Shown here: piece after piece, positions 1-11,410 of the stretch
Layout of the letters: the number at the start of each line of letters is the position of its first letter
How positions within the stretch are numbered: the first letter of the stretch is position 1
NCBI GenBank assembly: GCA_017444665.1
Contig: JAFSWC010000092.1
Span: forward strand, 1 to 40,768
Reading direction: 5' to 3'
Length of the DNA stretch: 40,768 bases
Source: Oscillospiraceae bacterium
Lineage (GTDB): Bacteria > Bacillota > Clostridia > Oscillospirales > Oscillospiraceae
Program-made: the position numbers and the translations under genes
Notes under the pieces: model-generated
Databases searched by the model: none
Told to the model about the DNA's origin: nothing
What the model saw: the letters and a program-made list of their open reading frames with translations, nothing else

Positions 1-1
1 C

Positions 2-319
2 ACCACGCACGTCATCGGTGTGCGCGAGCGGGGCTTGAAGCATTATCTTCTCAGCTTTGCCCAGCCGCTGTATCTCTGCTTTCTGATGCTGCCGCTGAAT
101 CTGATCGAGCAGTTCGTTCGCCCCGCCTCGCTTGCGCTGCGACTTTACGGCAACATGTACGGCGAGGAGACCGTGACGGAAAAGCTGTATGAGATATTCC
201 CGATCGGCGTGCCGCTGATCATGAACGTACTGAGCCTGCTGTTCTGCATGCTGCAGGCCATGGTCTTCACGATGCTGCTCTCCATCTATGTCTCGGAAGC
301 GGCCGAGGAAGAAGAATAA
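2..319 (+). CDS. atpB: F1Fo ATP synthase subunit a, C-terminal part (cut by window edge)
   Basis: Subunit a sits in the membrane beside the c-ring and forms the two ion half-channels of the ATP synthase. Only the last 105 codons are present. The frame is open at the left edge (first whole codon at base 2) and ends at TAA 317-319. The surviving part shows the helix with the essential stator arginine (LALRLYGNMYGEE), the last membrane helix (LLFCMLQAMVFTML) and an acidic tail (EAAEEEE). The GTG at base 20 is not a true start, because family-like sequence (THVIGV) continues upstream of it. It is the first visible gene of the a-c-b-fusion-gamma-beta-epsilon operon. Any atpI gene and the operon promoter lie outside the window. 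Confidence 0.95.
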   Translation, partial: TTHVIGVRERGLKHYLLSFAQPLYLCFLMLPLNLIEQFVRPASLALRLYGNMYGEETVTEKLYEIFPIGVPLIMNVLSLLFCMLQAMVFTMLLSIYVSEAAEEEE

Positions 320-362
320 AAATCAGAAAAGAGAAAACACAAGTATTTAGGAGGAATTTACA

Positions 363-590
363 ATGGCATCTGGAACTATCGCACTGGCAGCCGCGCTCGC
401 GCTGGCTCTCACCGCCGTCGGCACCGCAATCGCCCAGGGCTGGACCGCTTCCAAGGCTATGGACGCGATCGCACGTCAGCCCGAGGCCGCCGGCAACATC
501 CGCGGCGCGCTCGTCATTTCCCTCGCGCTGATGGAAGCGCTGACGATTTACGGCATGCTGGTCGCCTTTATGCTGATCGGTAAGATCTAA
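363..590 (+). CDS. atpE: F1Fo ATP synthase subunit c
   Basis: Subunit c forms the rotating membrane ring that carries ions past subunit a. The 75-residue protein is a two-helix hairpin with the polar loop ARQPEA and the ion-binding glutamate in the second helix ([12 protein letters not shown]). Around that glutamate the sequence closely matches chloroplast and cyanobacterial c subunits, which carry MEALTIYG and translocate protons. The Ser-Thr pair that follows the glutamate in typical sodium-binding rings (EST) is replaced by Ala-Leu, although an upstream Gln (IAQG) is kept. Proton coupling is therefore the better guess, an inference. The start ATG 363 follows TTTAGGAGGA with good spacing. 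It lies 43 bases after atpB. Confidence 0.96.
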   Translation: MASGTIALAAALALALTAVGTAIAQGWTASKAMDAIARQPEAAGNIRGALVISLALMEALTIYGMLVAFMLIGKI

Positions 591-666
591 GCGTTTTTTA
601 GCCGACAGTCCGGCCGGCTGAAAACCGCCGGATGAAACGTAACACCATTTCGGAGGAAGCTGTGGA

Positions 667-1104
667 ATGTTAAGCATCAACATTTCAGAACTGATCTGGA
701 CGATCATCAACTTCTTCCTGCTGTATTTCCTGCTCAAGCATTTCCTGTACGGCCCCGTGGTGCGCTTTTTGGACGCGCGTGAGGCGCGTGTCAGCGAGGC
801 GCAGGCCAAAGAAGACGCGGCCCGCGCCGAGCGCGAAGAGAGCGCGCGGCAGATCGAGGCGGAAAAGTCTCTCCGCCGCGAGGAGGCCAAGGGGATCGTG
901 GACGCTTCGCACGCCGCGGACAGCGAGATGAGCCGCCGGACCTTAAGCGAAGCAAGATCCGCGGGCGAAAAGGCTCTGGCGGATGCGGACGAGCAGATCC
1001 GTGCCGAGGGCGAACGGGCGCGCACCGCGCTTGACGCCGAGACGGACGAGCTTGCCGCCCTGCTTGCCGAGAGACTGCTTGCAGAAGGAAAGGAAACGCG
1101 CTGA
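667..1104 (+). CDS. atpF: F1Fo ATP synthase subunit b (peripheral stalk)
   Basis: This is a 145-residue stalk subunit that links the membrane part to F1. Residues about 8-28 form the membrane helix (LIWTIINFFLLYFLLKHFLY). The family-typical GPVVRFLDAREARV segment follows, then an Ala/Glu/Arg-rich coiled coil runs to the C-terminus (LLAERLLAEGKETR). It is slightly shorter than the usual 155-170 residues and has no delta-like domain. ATG 667 is preceded by CGGAGGAAG. A second b-type segment is encoded at the start of the next gene, so the stalk may be a b/b' heterodimer as in chloroplast and cyanobacterial enzymes; that pairing is inferred, not seen. Confidence 0.93.
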   Translation: MLSINISELIWTIINFFLLYFLLKHFLYGPVVRFLDAREARVSEAQAKEDAARAEREESARQIEAEKSLRREEAKGIVDASHAADSEMSRRTLSEARSAGEKALADADEQIRAEGERARTALDAETDELAALLAERLLAEGKETR

Positions 1105-1189
1105 ACGGCGCGGCCGCGCCCCAAAGTGAAGAGGCGCCGCCGCCGGACGCGCGAGCGAGACAACAGCGGGAAGGAGGGATGAGAAGGAC

Positions 1190-3448
<2,259 letters not shown>

Positions 3449-3486
3449 ACAATAGACAAAACGTCTGACGGAAGGAGGGAGAGAGC

Positions 3487-5737
<2,251 letters not shown>

Positions 5738-5750
5738 GAGGGCCTGAGCG

Positions 5751-6017
5751 ATGGAAGATCGAATCGCGCTGAAGGTCGTCACCGCGGAAGGCGTCGTGCT
5801 GGAGCGGCAGGTCAACTATGTTTCGATCCCGACGCCGGACGGCTCGGTCGGCATCCTCTGCGATCATGCGCCGATGCTCTGCGCCGTGGGCAAGGGGAAC
5901 GTCCGCTGCCGCTTCGACGGCACGCAGACGGATTCCGTCGCGGTCAGCGGCGGCGTGGCAAGCGTGGAGAACAACAAGCTTGTGATCCTGGCCGAGACGA
6001 AAAACACCGCAGAATAA
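5751..6017 (+). CDS. atpC: F1Fo ATP synthase subunit epsilon, lacking the C-terminal helical domain
   Basis: Epsilon joins gamma to the c-ring and, in many bacteria, inhibits ATP hydrolysis through two C-terminal helices. This 88-residue version contains only the beta-sandwich domain, with the typical GSVGILCDHAPMLCAV and SGGVASVENNKLVILAET segments. It stops where the helical domain of about 45 residues would begin. The stop is followed at once by a strong terminator, so there is no sign of a frameshifted remainder. Loss of epsilon inhibition is a reasonable inference. ATG 5751 follows AAGAGGGCCTGAGCG. Confidence 0.95.
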   Translation: MEDRIALKVVTAEGVVLERQVNYVSIPTPDGSVGILCDHAPMLCAVGKGNVRCRFDGTQTDSVAVSGGVASVENNKLVILAETKNTAE

Positions 6018-6027
6018 CAGACAAAAA

Positions 6028-6066
6028 ACGGAAGCGCCCGCATCGACGTCGGGCGCTCCCGTTTTT
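6028..6066 (+). terminator. Intrinsic terminator of the ATP synthase operon
   Basis: A 13-bp GC-rich stem (ACGGAAGCGCCCG with CGGGCGCTCCCGT, one A-C mismatch) encloses a 9-base loop and is followed by TTTTT. It starts 11 bases after the atpC stop and separates the ATP synthase operon from the next transcription unit. Confidence 0.9.
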
Positions 6067-6098
6067 CGCATTTTTCCCGGCAGGAGCGGCAAAGCGTG

Positions 6099-6127
6099 TT
6101 GCGCATCCCCGCGTTCCGTGATACAAT
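6099..6127 (+). promoter_or_regulatory. Sigma-70-type promoter for the HPt/pilus-like operon
   Basis: TTGCGC at 6099-6104 and TACAAT at 6122-6127 are separated by 17 bases. TGA precedes TACAAT, giving an extended -10 of TGn type. It lies after the ATP synthase terminator and 104 bases before the HPt start codon. The same pair of hexamers with the same spacing recurs at 19957-19985. Confidence 0.7.
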
Positions 6128-6231
6128 TAACAAAATAAAAAGGGTTATTTGTCGCATTTCGCGCACCCACCGGCATGAAAACGATCCCGCCGCGTTCCGC
6201 GGCGGCGATAAAGCGAAAGGGGAAGAAAACA

Positions 6232-6573
6232 ATGCTTACGATCGAATCTCTGCGCAGCTTCGGCGCCAACGTGGACGAGGGGCTGGGAAGATGCATGAAA
6301 AACGAATCCTTCTATCTGCGCATGGTCAGAATGGGCAGCGCCGACGCCAATTTTGAAAAGCTGGCGCAGGCTGTCGAACAGGACGATCTGAGCGCGGCCT
6401 TCGAGGCCGCCCACGCGCTCAAGGGCGTGATGGCGAACCTGGCCCTTACGCCGATCGCGGCGCCTGTGGCAGAGCTGACGGAGCAGCTGCGCGCCAAAAC
6501 GCCCGGCGACTACCGCGAGGACGTGAAAAAGATCCTGGCGCTGCGCGACGAGCTCAAAGCGCTGGATCAATAA
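6232..6573 (+). CDS. Orphan HPt (histidine phosphotransfer) domain protein
   Basis: This 113-residue protein is an almost pure HPt domain, a four-helix bundle that relays a phosphoryl group between response regulators or hybrid kinases. The phospho-accepting histidine is His61 in AHALKGVMANL, which fits the family pattern H-x-L-K-G. No kinase or receiver gene is adjacent; the nearest two-component pair is on the opposite strand at 15141-17154. I chose ATG 6232, behind AAAGGGGAAG, rather than ATG 6175, because the upstream residues are Lys/Arg/Pro-rich and unlike the domain. It opens the operon that runs into the pilus-like genes, so it may regulate that system; this is inference. Confidence 0.85.
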   Translation: MLTIESLRSFGANVDEGLGRCMKNESFYLRMVRMGSADANFEKLAQAVEQDDLSAAFEAAHALKGVMANLALTPIAAPVAELTEQLRAKTPGDYREDVKKILALRDELKALDQ

Positions 6574-6640
6574 TCCGACGCGATCCCGGCACGGGACTGT
6601 CCGCGCCGGAGGGGATACCCGAAAGAGAGGGGGGAGGCCT

Positions 6641-7591
6641 GTGCGAAAAAAGGGAATAGCTGCGCTGATCGCGGCGACCGCGCTGCTGCTGTGCGGCTGC
6701 GGCGTGCCGGACGTGCCGGCGCCCCCGCCGCTGAATCGAAACGCTTCGTCGGCCTCCGTCTCCGCGGTCAGCGCCAAGCAGGGCAGCTACGTCGCCCCGC
6801 CGTTTGCGGAATCCGGCTTCAACGAAGCGGCGGCAGAGGGCGGCGCAAAGGCCAGGTTCGACCTGTCCTCGCTGGATAAGGGCTACGTCGCGGTCTCGGC
6901 CGTGTCGGACCACCGGCTGAAATTCCAGGTGATCAGCGGCGACGACACCTACACCTACGATCTCGCCGCCGACGGGACGCCCGGCGTCTTCCCGCTCAGC
7001 TGCGGCAGCGGGGCTTACCGTTTCCGCGTAATGGAAAACGTCTCGGAAAAGAAATATGCCGAAATCGCCTCCGCTACCCGCACGGTCAAGCTGATCGACG
7101 AATTTCAGCCCTATCTGCGGCCCAACGTCTATGTGCCCTACAGCGCCGAATCGGACTGCGTAAAAAAGGCCGCCGAGCTTGCCGCCGGCGCCGACAACGA
7201 AATCGAGGTCGTCGCGGCGGTCTATCGCTTTATTGCCTCGGCTGTCCGCTATGACAGAGAAAAGGCGGCAACGGTCGCCTCCGGCTATCTGCCGGACCCG
7301 GACGAGACGATGCGCACCGGCAAGGGCATCTGCTTCGACTATGCGGCGCTGGCCGCTTCGATGCTGCGCAGCCAGGGGATCCCGACAAAGGAGATCTTCG
7401 GCTACGTCTCGCCGGACGACCTGTATCACGCCTGGAACATGTTTTATACGAAGGAAAGCGGCTGGGTAACGGTAAGCTTTGAAACCAGCAAGGACGACTG
7501 GAACCGCATGGATATGACCTTTGCCGCCAACGGCTCCGACGACAAGTTCATCGGCGACGGCAGCAATTATTCGGATCTCTACTGGTATTGA
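6641..7591 (+). CDS. Transglutaminase-like lipoprotein
   Basis: The 316-residue protein begins with a signal peptide and lipobox (LLLCGC; lipid-bearing Cys20), so it should be anchored on the outer face of the membrane. A low-complexity linker and a beta-rich region of about residues 75-165 follow. Residues about 185-285 then form a transglutaminase/papain-like core with Cys231 in GKGICFDYAAL and His263 in YHAWNM. The third catalytic position, usually Asp, is not clear in WVTVSFETSKDD. Proteins of this class often act as peptidases or cross-linkers; the substrate here is unknown. The GTG start follows GGGGGGAGG. It is 67 bases after the HPt gene and 17 before the GspF-like gene, likely in the same operon. 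Confidence 0.85.
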   Translation: MRKKGIAALIAATALLLCGCGVPDVPAPPPLNRNASSASVSAVSAKQGSYVAPPFAESGFNEAAAEGGAKARFDLSSLDKGYVAVSAVSDHRLKFQVISGDDTYTYDLAADGTPGVFPLSCGSGAYRFRVMENVSEKKYAEIASATRTVKLIDEFQPYLRPNVYVPYSAESDCVKKAAELAAGADNEIEVVAAVYRFIASAVRYDREKAATVASGYLPDPDETMRTGKGICFDYAALAASMLRSQGIPTKEIFGYVSPDDLYHAWNMFYTKESGWVTVSFETSKDDWNRMDMTFAANGSDDKFIGDGSNYSDLYWY

Positions 7592-7608
7592 GCAAGGAGA
7601 GGAAGGAC

Positions 7609-8655
7609 ATGAGTAAGAAAAAATTGGACGATCTCGGCGTAAGCGCCTTTTGCGAAAGCATGGCGATGATGGTCCAGACCGGCATCCAGACCGACGAGGC
7701 CGTCTCGCTTCTGCAAAGCGAGCACGGCAGCGAAGCGGGCGTGCTGGAAAAGGGCCTCGCCGTGATGAAGGAAAAGGTCGACGGCGGCGCGTCTCTGGCC
7801 GCCGCGATGCGGGAGAGCGGGATCTTTCCGGACTATGCGCTCGACATGATCGAGGCCGGCGAAAGCTCCGGCCGTCTCGAGGACGTGCTTTTCCGCCTGG
7901 CGGGCTATTATGCCGATCAGAAAACCATTTCCGAAAAGCTGCGCAACGCCGTCACCTATCCCGCGGCGATGCTGGTGCTGATCATCGCGGTGCTCACGGT
8001 CATGCTCATCATGGTGCTGCCCGCCTTTACGGACGTGTACGACACGCTGACCGGCAGTCTTGCCGCGTCGAGCTATCGCTATGTTTACTCGGCCTATGCC
8101 TTCTGCTGGATCGCGCTCGCCGTGATGGTGCTGCTTGCCGTCTTGCTGCTCGGCGGGCTTGCCATGTGGAAGAACGGCAAACGCGACAAGGTCGAAGCGC
8201 TGCTGCGCCGCAGCAAGCTCTGCTCCTCGATCCTCGAGAGCATGGGCATGTTCCGCTTTACCTCCGCGCTGTCCACCTTCCTGGCCAGCGGCGAGATGCA
8301 GGACGACGCGATGAAAAAAAGTATGCCGATGGCGAAATGCGCGCCGGTCGAGGAAAAGCTCAGCCGCTGCCTCGCCCGAATGGAGGAGGGCCACTCGATC
8401 GCGCAGAGCGCCTATGACGAGGAACTGTTCGAGCCTGTCTACGGCCGTATGCTGCTGGCCGGCGAACGCAGCGGCAATATGGAGCACGTCCTCGGCCGAC
8501 TGACAGACCTGCTCGAGGAAAAATGCAAAAACCTGGTTGACCGGCTGGTCGGCGTCGTCGACCCGCTGCTCTCCGGCGTTTTGATGTTCACGGTCGGGCT
8601 CTCGCTGCTCAGCGTGATGCTACCGCTGATCGGCATGATGAACTCCGTCGGCTGA
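7609..8655 (+). CDS. GspF/PilC-type inner-membrane platform protein
   Basis: This is a 348-residue member of the type II secretion F / PilC family, the membrane platform on which the pilus motor ATPase acts. It has two repeated F domains: the first around residues 10-135 (FCESMAMMVQTG, MIEAGESSGRLEDVL), the second around 210-325 (FTSALSTFLASGE, LLAGERSGNMEHVL). Hydrophobic helices lie near 120-145, 160-190 and at the C-terminus. Homologues usually have about 350-400 residues. ATG 7609 behind AAGGAGAGGAAGG is preferred to TTG 7588, which overlaps the previous stop codon. The PilT-like ATPase at 10326 is the probable partner. Confidence 0.9.
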   Translation: MSKKKLDDLGVSAFCESMAMMVQTGIQTDEAVSLLQSEHGSEAGVLEKGLAVMKEKVDGGASLAAAMRESGIFPDYALDMIEAGESSGRLEDVLFRLAGYYADQKTISEKLRNAVTYPAAMLVLIIAVLTVMLIMVLPAFTDVYDTLTGSLAASSYRYVYSAYAFCWIALAVMVLLAVLLLGGLAMWKNGKRDKVEALLRRSKLCSSILESMGMFRFTSALSTFLASGEMQDDAMKKSMPMAKCAPVEEKLSRCLARMEEGHSIAQSAYDEELFEPVYGRMLLAGERSGNMEHVLGRLTDLLEEKCKNLVDRLVGVVDPLLSGVLMFTVGLSLLSVMLPLIGMMNSVG

Positions 8656-8667
8656 GGAGGATGCGGG

Positions 8668-8982
8668 ATGTATTCGGACAAGGTTGAAAAAAACCGCACC
8701 TGGATCTGGTATCTGCTCTCCGTTGCCGTCCTGATCGCGCTGATCTGGTTTTTTATCCGCACGGCCGGCGGGAGCGAAAACCGCGAAAACGGCGCGGCGG
8801 CGATCCGCGAGGCGGTGGAGAGCGGCGCGCGGCAGTGCTATGTCGTCGAGGGCGTTTATCCGCCGGATCTTCGGTATCTTGAAGAAAATTACGGCCTGCA
8901 GATCAACACGGCCGACTATTACGTCGCTTATGATATCTATGCCTCCAACATGCCGCCCACGGTAAAGGTGGTCGCCAAGTGA
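8668..8982 (+). CDS. Small single-pass membrane protein of the pilus-like cluster
   Basis: The protein has 104 residues. One hydrophobic helix (WIWYLLSVAVLIALIWFFI) lies at about residues 12-30, followed by a soluble domain of about 70 residues that should face outward (AIREAVESGARQCYVVEGVY). I do not recognise a named family with certainty. The layout of a short positive N-terminus, one helix and a small domain matches the minor pilin-like proteins of this cluster, but there is no Gly-1/Glu+5 prepilin motif. It follows the GspF-like gene by 12 bases with GGAGG before the ATG. A role as an accessory or assembly subunit is inferred from position. Confidence 0.7.
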   Translation: MYSDKVEKNRTWIWYLLSVAVLIALIWFFIRTAGGSENRENGAAAIREAVESGARQCYVVEGVYPPDLRYLEENYGLQINTADYYVAYDIYASNMPPTVKVVAK

Positions 8983-9016
8983 AGGCAAAGTCTTTCCCGA
9001 AAGGAGGGAGCGCAGC

Positions 9017-9481
9017 ATGCGGGAAAAACATACCTCAGGTCTCGGCCTTGTGATGATCGGGATCGCCGCGATCTTTCTGGCGGGCTTTTTCCTGCTGGTG
9101 GTTTTCGGCGCACAAAGCTATCGCGGCACGGTATCGGGCCGCGGCGATAATATGGACGTCCGCGCGCTCGAGGCATATCTCCCGACTGTCGTGAAGGGAA
9201 GCGACCGCGCCGGCGCGATCACGCTGCGCCGGGATCCCGCCCTGGGCGACGTGCTGGTGATCGCAGACGGCGACAGCGGCTATGCGACGCATCTTTACTG
9301 CTTTGACGGCGCGCTGATGGAGGACTATACCGCCATCGGCGAAGAACTGTCGCCCGAACGCGCGCAGCGCATTGCTGCGACGCGCCGCTTTGAGCTGCGC
9401 CTCACGGAAGGACTGATCGAGGTCTATACCGACGCGGGACGCGTTCTGATCCATCCTCGCAGCGGAGGTGAGACGGCATGA
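9017..9481 (+). CDS. Membrane-anchored pilin-like protein, resembles DUF4860
   Basis: A 154-residue protein with an N-terminal hydrophobic helix at about residues 9-32 (LGLVMIGIAAIFLAGFFLLV), then FGAQSYR and a beta-rich domain. The FGA..YR segment after the helix and the overall form resemble DUF4860 proteins found in Clostridia near type IV pilus-like genes; I am recalling this family, not matching it by search. It resembles a minor pseudopilin but has no glutamate at position 5 of the helix. The start follows AAAGGAGGGAGCGC. Its stop overlaps the next start as ATGA at 9478-9481, suggesting coupled translation. Confidence 0.7.
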   Translation: MREKHTSGLGLVMIGIAAIFLAGFFLLVVFGAQSYRGTVSGRGDNMDVRALEAYLPTVVKGSDRAGAITLRRDPALGDVLVIADGDSGYATHLYCFDGALMEDYTAIGEELSPERAQRIAATRRFELRLTEGLIEVYTDAGRVLIHPRSGGETA

Positions 9482-9933
9482 AAAAAGAAAGCCATGTCAC
9501 AGCCTTTTACATCGAGGTGCTGCTGCTGACGGTGGGGCTGATCGGGATCGTGCTGGTGCTGACGCAGATTTTTGCCCTCGGCCGCCGCGGCAGCGCCGAG
9601 GCGCGGGAGCTGACCGACGCGGTCTGCCTTGCCCAAAACGCGGCGGAGGCGTTTTCCGCCGCTTCTGCGCCCGAAGAACTCTGCGCGCTGCTTGACGAGG
9701 GCGGCAACGCCTCGCTCGCCGAAGGAGAGAGCGGAACGCTCGTCCGCGCGGGCTATGACGCCGATCTTCGCCCGGCTGAAAACGGGAAGCTCACGGTCTC
9801 GATCACCTGGGACGAGGAGAACGCCGCTTCTGGCCGAATGGTGCGCGGACACATCACCGTGTCCGCCGACGGCGGCGCGCGGGAGATCTACGCGCTCGAC
9901 ACGGCGGTGTTTTTGAAGGAGGCGGCGGCATGA
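9478..9933 (+). CDS. Type IV pilin-like (pseudopilin-like) protein
   Basis: This 151-residue protein is the most pilin-like of the four small genes. The N-terminus VTAFYIEVLLLTVGLIGIV resembles a type IV prepilin helix, with a Glu that can align with the conserved Glu+5, but the cleavage-site Gly-1 is missing (Thr or Ala there). After the helix come an alanine-rich amphipathic stretch (residues about 40-65) and a beta-rich C-terminal domain. It overlaps both neighbours by ATGA (9478-9481 and 9930-9933), which argues for tightly coupled expression. Whether it is processed or assembled into a fibre cannot be told from the sequence. Confidence 0.7.
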   Translation: MKKESHVTAFYIEVLLLTVGLIGIVLVLTQIFALGRRGSAEARELTDAVCLAQNAAEAFSAASAPEELCALLDEGGNASLAEGESGTLVRAGYDADLRPAENGKLTVSITWDEENAASGRMVRGHITVSADGGAREIYALDTAVFLKEAAA

Positions 9934-10313
9934 AGCACACACCGATCAAACTGGGGCCGCTTGCCCTGCTGCTTGCGGTGATCTGCATCTGCCTGACGAC
10001 GCTTGCCTTGCTGAATTATTCGACCGCGCAGGCGGACGTCCGCCTGGCCGAAAAATTTGCCGAGACCGTCAAAACGCGCTATGCCCTGGAAACAGAGGGG
10101 CAGGAGCTGATGGAACAGCTGTATGCCGGCGCGCAGGACGGCTGGGAAAAGCACGGCGACGGCACGCTGTGGCGCAGCGCCGAAAAGGACGGCGTCCGGC
10201 TGCAGATCGGCCTTCGGCCCGACGGACAGGGCGGCTATCGCGTGCTGAACTGGACGCAGGAAAAAGAATGGGAGCAGGATCCGCTTATCGCAAATCTTTG
10301 GGACGGGAATTGA
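9930..10313 (+). CDS. Small pilin-like single-pass membrane protein
   Basis: This 127-residue protein has an N-terminal hydrophobic helix (LALLLAVICICLTTLALLNY) at about residues 10-30, continuing as the helical segment STAQADVRLAEKFAETVKTR, as in pilin spines. A small domain with a tryptophan-rich end (ENLW-like DPLIANLWDGN) follows. A Gly precedes Pro at the point where prepilin cleavage would fall (KLGPL), but there is no Glu+5. No named family is recognised. It overlaps the preceding gene by ATGA and ends 12 bases before the PilT-like ATPase gene. Confidence 0.68.
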   Translation: MKHTPIKLGPLALLLAVICICLTTLALLNYSTAQADVRLAEKFAETVKTRYALETEGQELMEQLYAGAQDGWEKHGDGTLWRSAEKDGVRLQIGLRPDGQGGYRVLNWTQEKEWEQDPLIANLWDGN

Positions 10314-10325
10314 GGTGTAACGACA

Positions 10326-11384
10326 ATGACTGTACTGGAAATACTGCAGAGGGCTATTGAAATCGATGCGGCCGATATTTTCCTGGTCGCCGGGCTTCCC
10401 GTCACCTTCAAGTGCGGGGGCAGGCAGGTGCGCGCGCCGGAGGACTTTCTCCGCCCCGACGGCATCGCGGCGCTGGTCGACGAGATCTATACCGTCGGCC
10501 GCCGCGACCGCGGCAATCTCGACCGCGGCGTCGACGACGACTTTTCTTTTGCCGTGCCGCAGCTGGGCCGTTTTCGCGTAAATGTCTTCCGCCAGCGCGG
10601 CTCACTTGCCGCCGTGCTGCGCGTGATCAAATTCGGCCTGCCCGACCCGCAGAAGCTGGGCATCCCCGAAAGCGTGCTTTCTCTTGCGGAAAACAAAAAG
10701 GGCCTTGTACTCATCACCGGCTCGGCCGGAACGGGCAAGTCCACGACGCTTGCCTGCATGATCGACCGCATCAACCGCAGCCGCGACTGCCATATCATCA
10801 CGATGGAGGACCCCATCGAGTATATCCACCGCCACGACAAGGCGATCGTCACCCAGCGCGAGATCTCGATCGACACGCCGGGCTATCTCGAATCGCTGCG
10901 CTCGGCTCTGCGCGAAAGCCCGGACGTGATCCTGCTCGGGGAAATGCGCGACTATGACACGATCTCCGCGGCGCTCACCGCGGCGGAGACAGGCGTGCTT
11001 CTGCTCAGCACGCTGCACACCTCCAGCGCGGCGAATACGATCAACCGTATCCTTGACGTGTTCCCGGCCAACCAGCAGAAACAGGTCAAGATCCAGCTGG
11101 CGCAGATCCTCAAAGGCGTCGTCTGCCAGCAGCTTGTCCCCTCGACGGACGGCGGCCAGCTGCCGGTGTTCGAGATCATGAAGAGCACGGTCGCGATTTC
11201 CAACATGATCCGCGAGGACAAGCTGCATCAGCTGGAGTCCGCCATGCAGGCCGGCGTGGCCGACGGCATGTGCACGATGGACGGCAGCCTCTTAAAGCTG
11301 TATCGCGAAGGAAAGATCACCAAAGACACCGCGCTGATCTCCTGCGTGAACTATGAGAACATGGTCAAGAGGCTCGGCGCCTGA
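10326..11384 (+). CDS. pilT: PilT-like type IV pilus ATPase
   Basis: A 352-residue hexameric secretion/pilus motor ATPase of the PilT branch. The N-terminal PAS-like domain (about 1-100) has the EIDAADIFLVAGLPV start. The core has Walker A GSAGTGKS at 132-139, the Asp-box acids (MEDPIEY), Walker B DVILLGEMRD at 200-209 with Glu206, and the His box TLHTSSAANTINRILD with His231. An AIRNLIRE-like motif, characteristic of PilT, appears as AISNMIRED near residue 290. The length is that of PilT rather than PilB (usually about 550). No PilB-type gene is in the cluster. It probably drives the GspF-like platform encoded at 7609. ATG 10326 follows TTGAGGTGTAACGACA. Confidence 0.93.
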   Translation: MTVLEILQRAIEIDAADIFLVAGLPVTFKCGGRQVRAPEDFLRPDGIAALVDEIYTVGRRDRGNLDRGVDDDFSFAVPQLGRFRVNVFRQRGSLAAVLRVIKFGLPDPQKLGIPESVLSLAENKKGLVLITGSAGTGKSTTLACMIDRINRSRDCHIITMEDPIEYIHRHDKAIVTQREISIDTPGYLESLRSALRESPDVILLGEMRDYDTISAALTAAETGVLLLSTLHTSSAANTINRILDVFPANQQKQVKIQLAQILKGVVCQQLVPSTDGGQLPVFEIMKSTVAISNMIREDKLHQLESAMQAGVADGMCTMDGSLLKLYREGKITKDTALISCVNYENMVKRLGA

Positions 11385-11410
11385 GGAAAAGGAAAACGGA
11401 GGGATCAGAC

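Noticed and set aside
363-590. Sodium-binding c subunit
   Set aside because: The Gln upstream is present, but Ser-Thr after the glutamate is replaced by Ala-Leu and the site resembles the proton-type chloroplast sequence.
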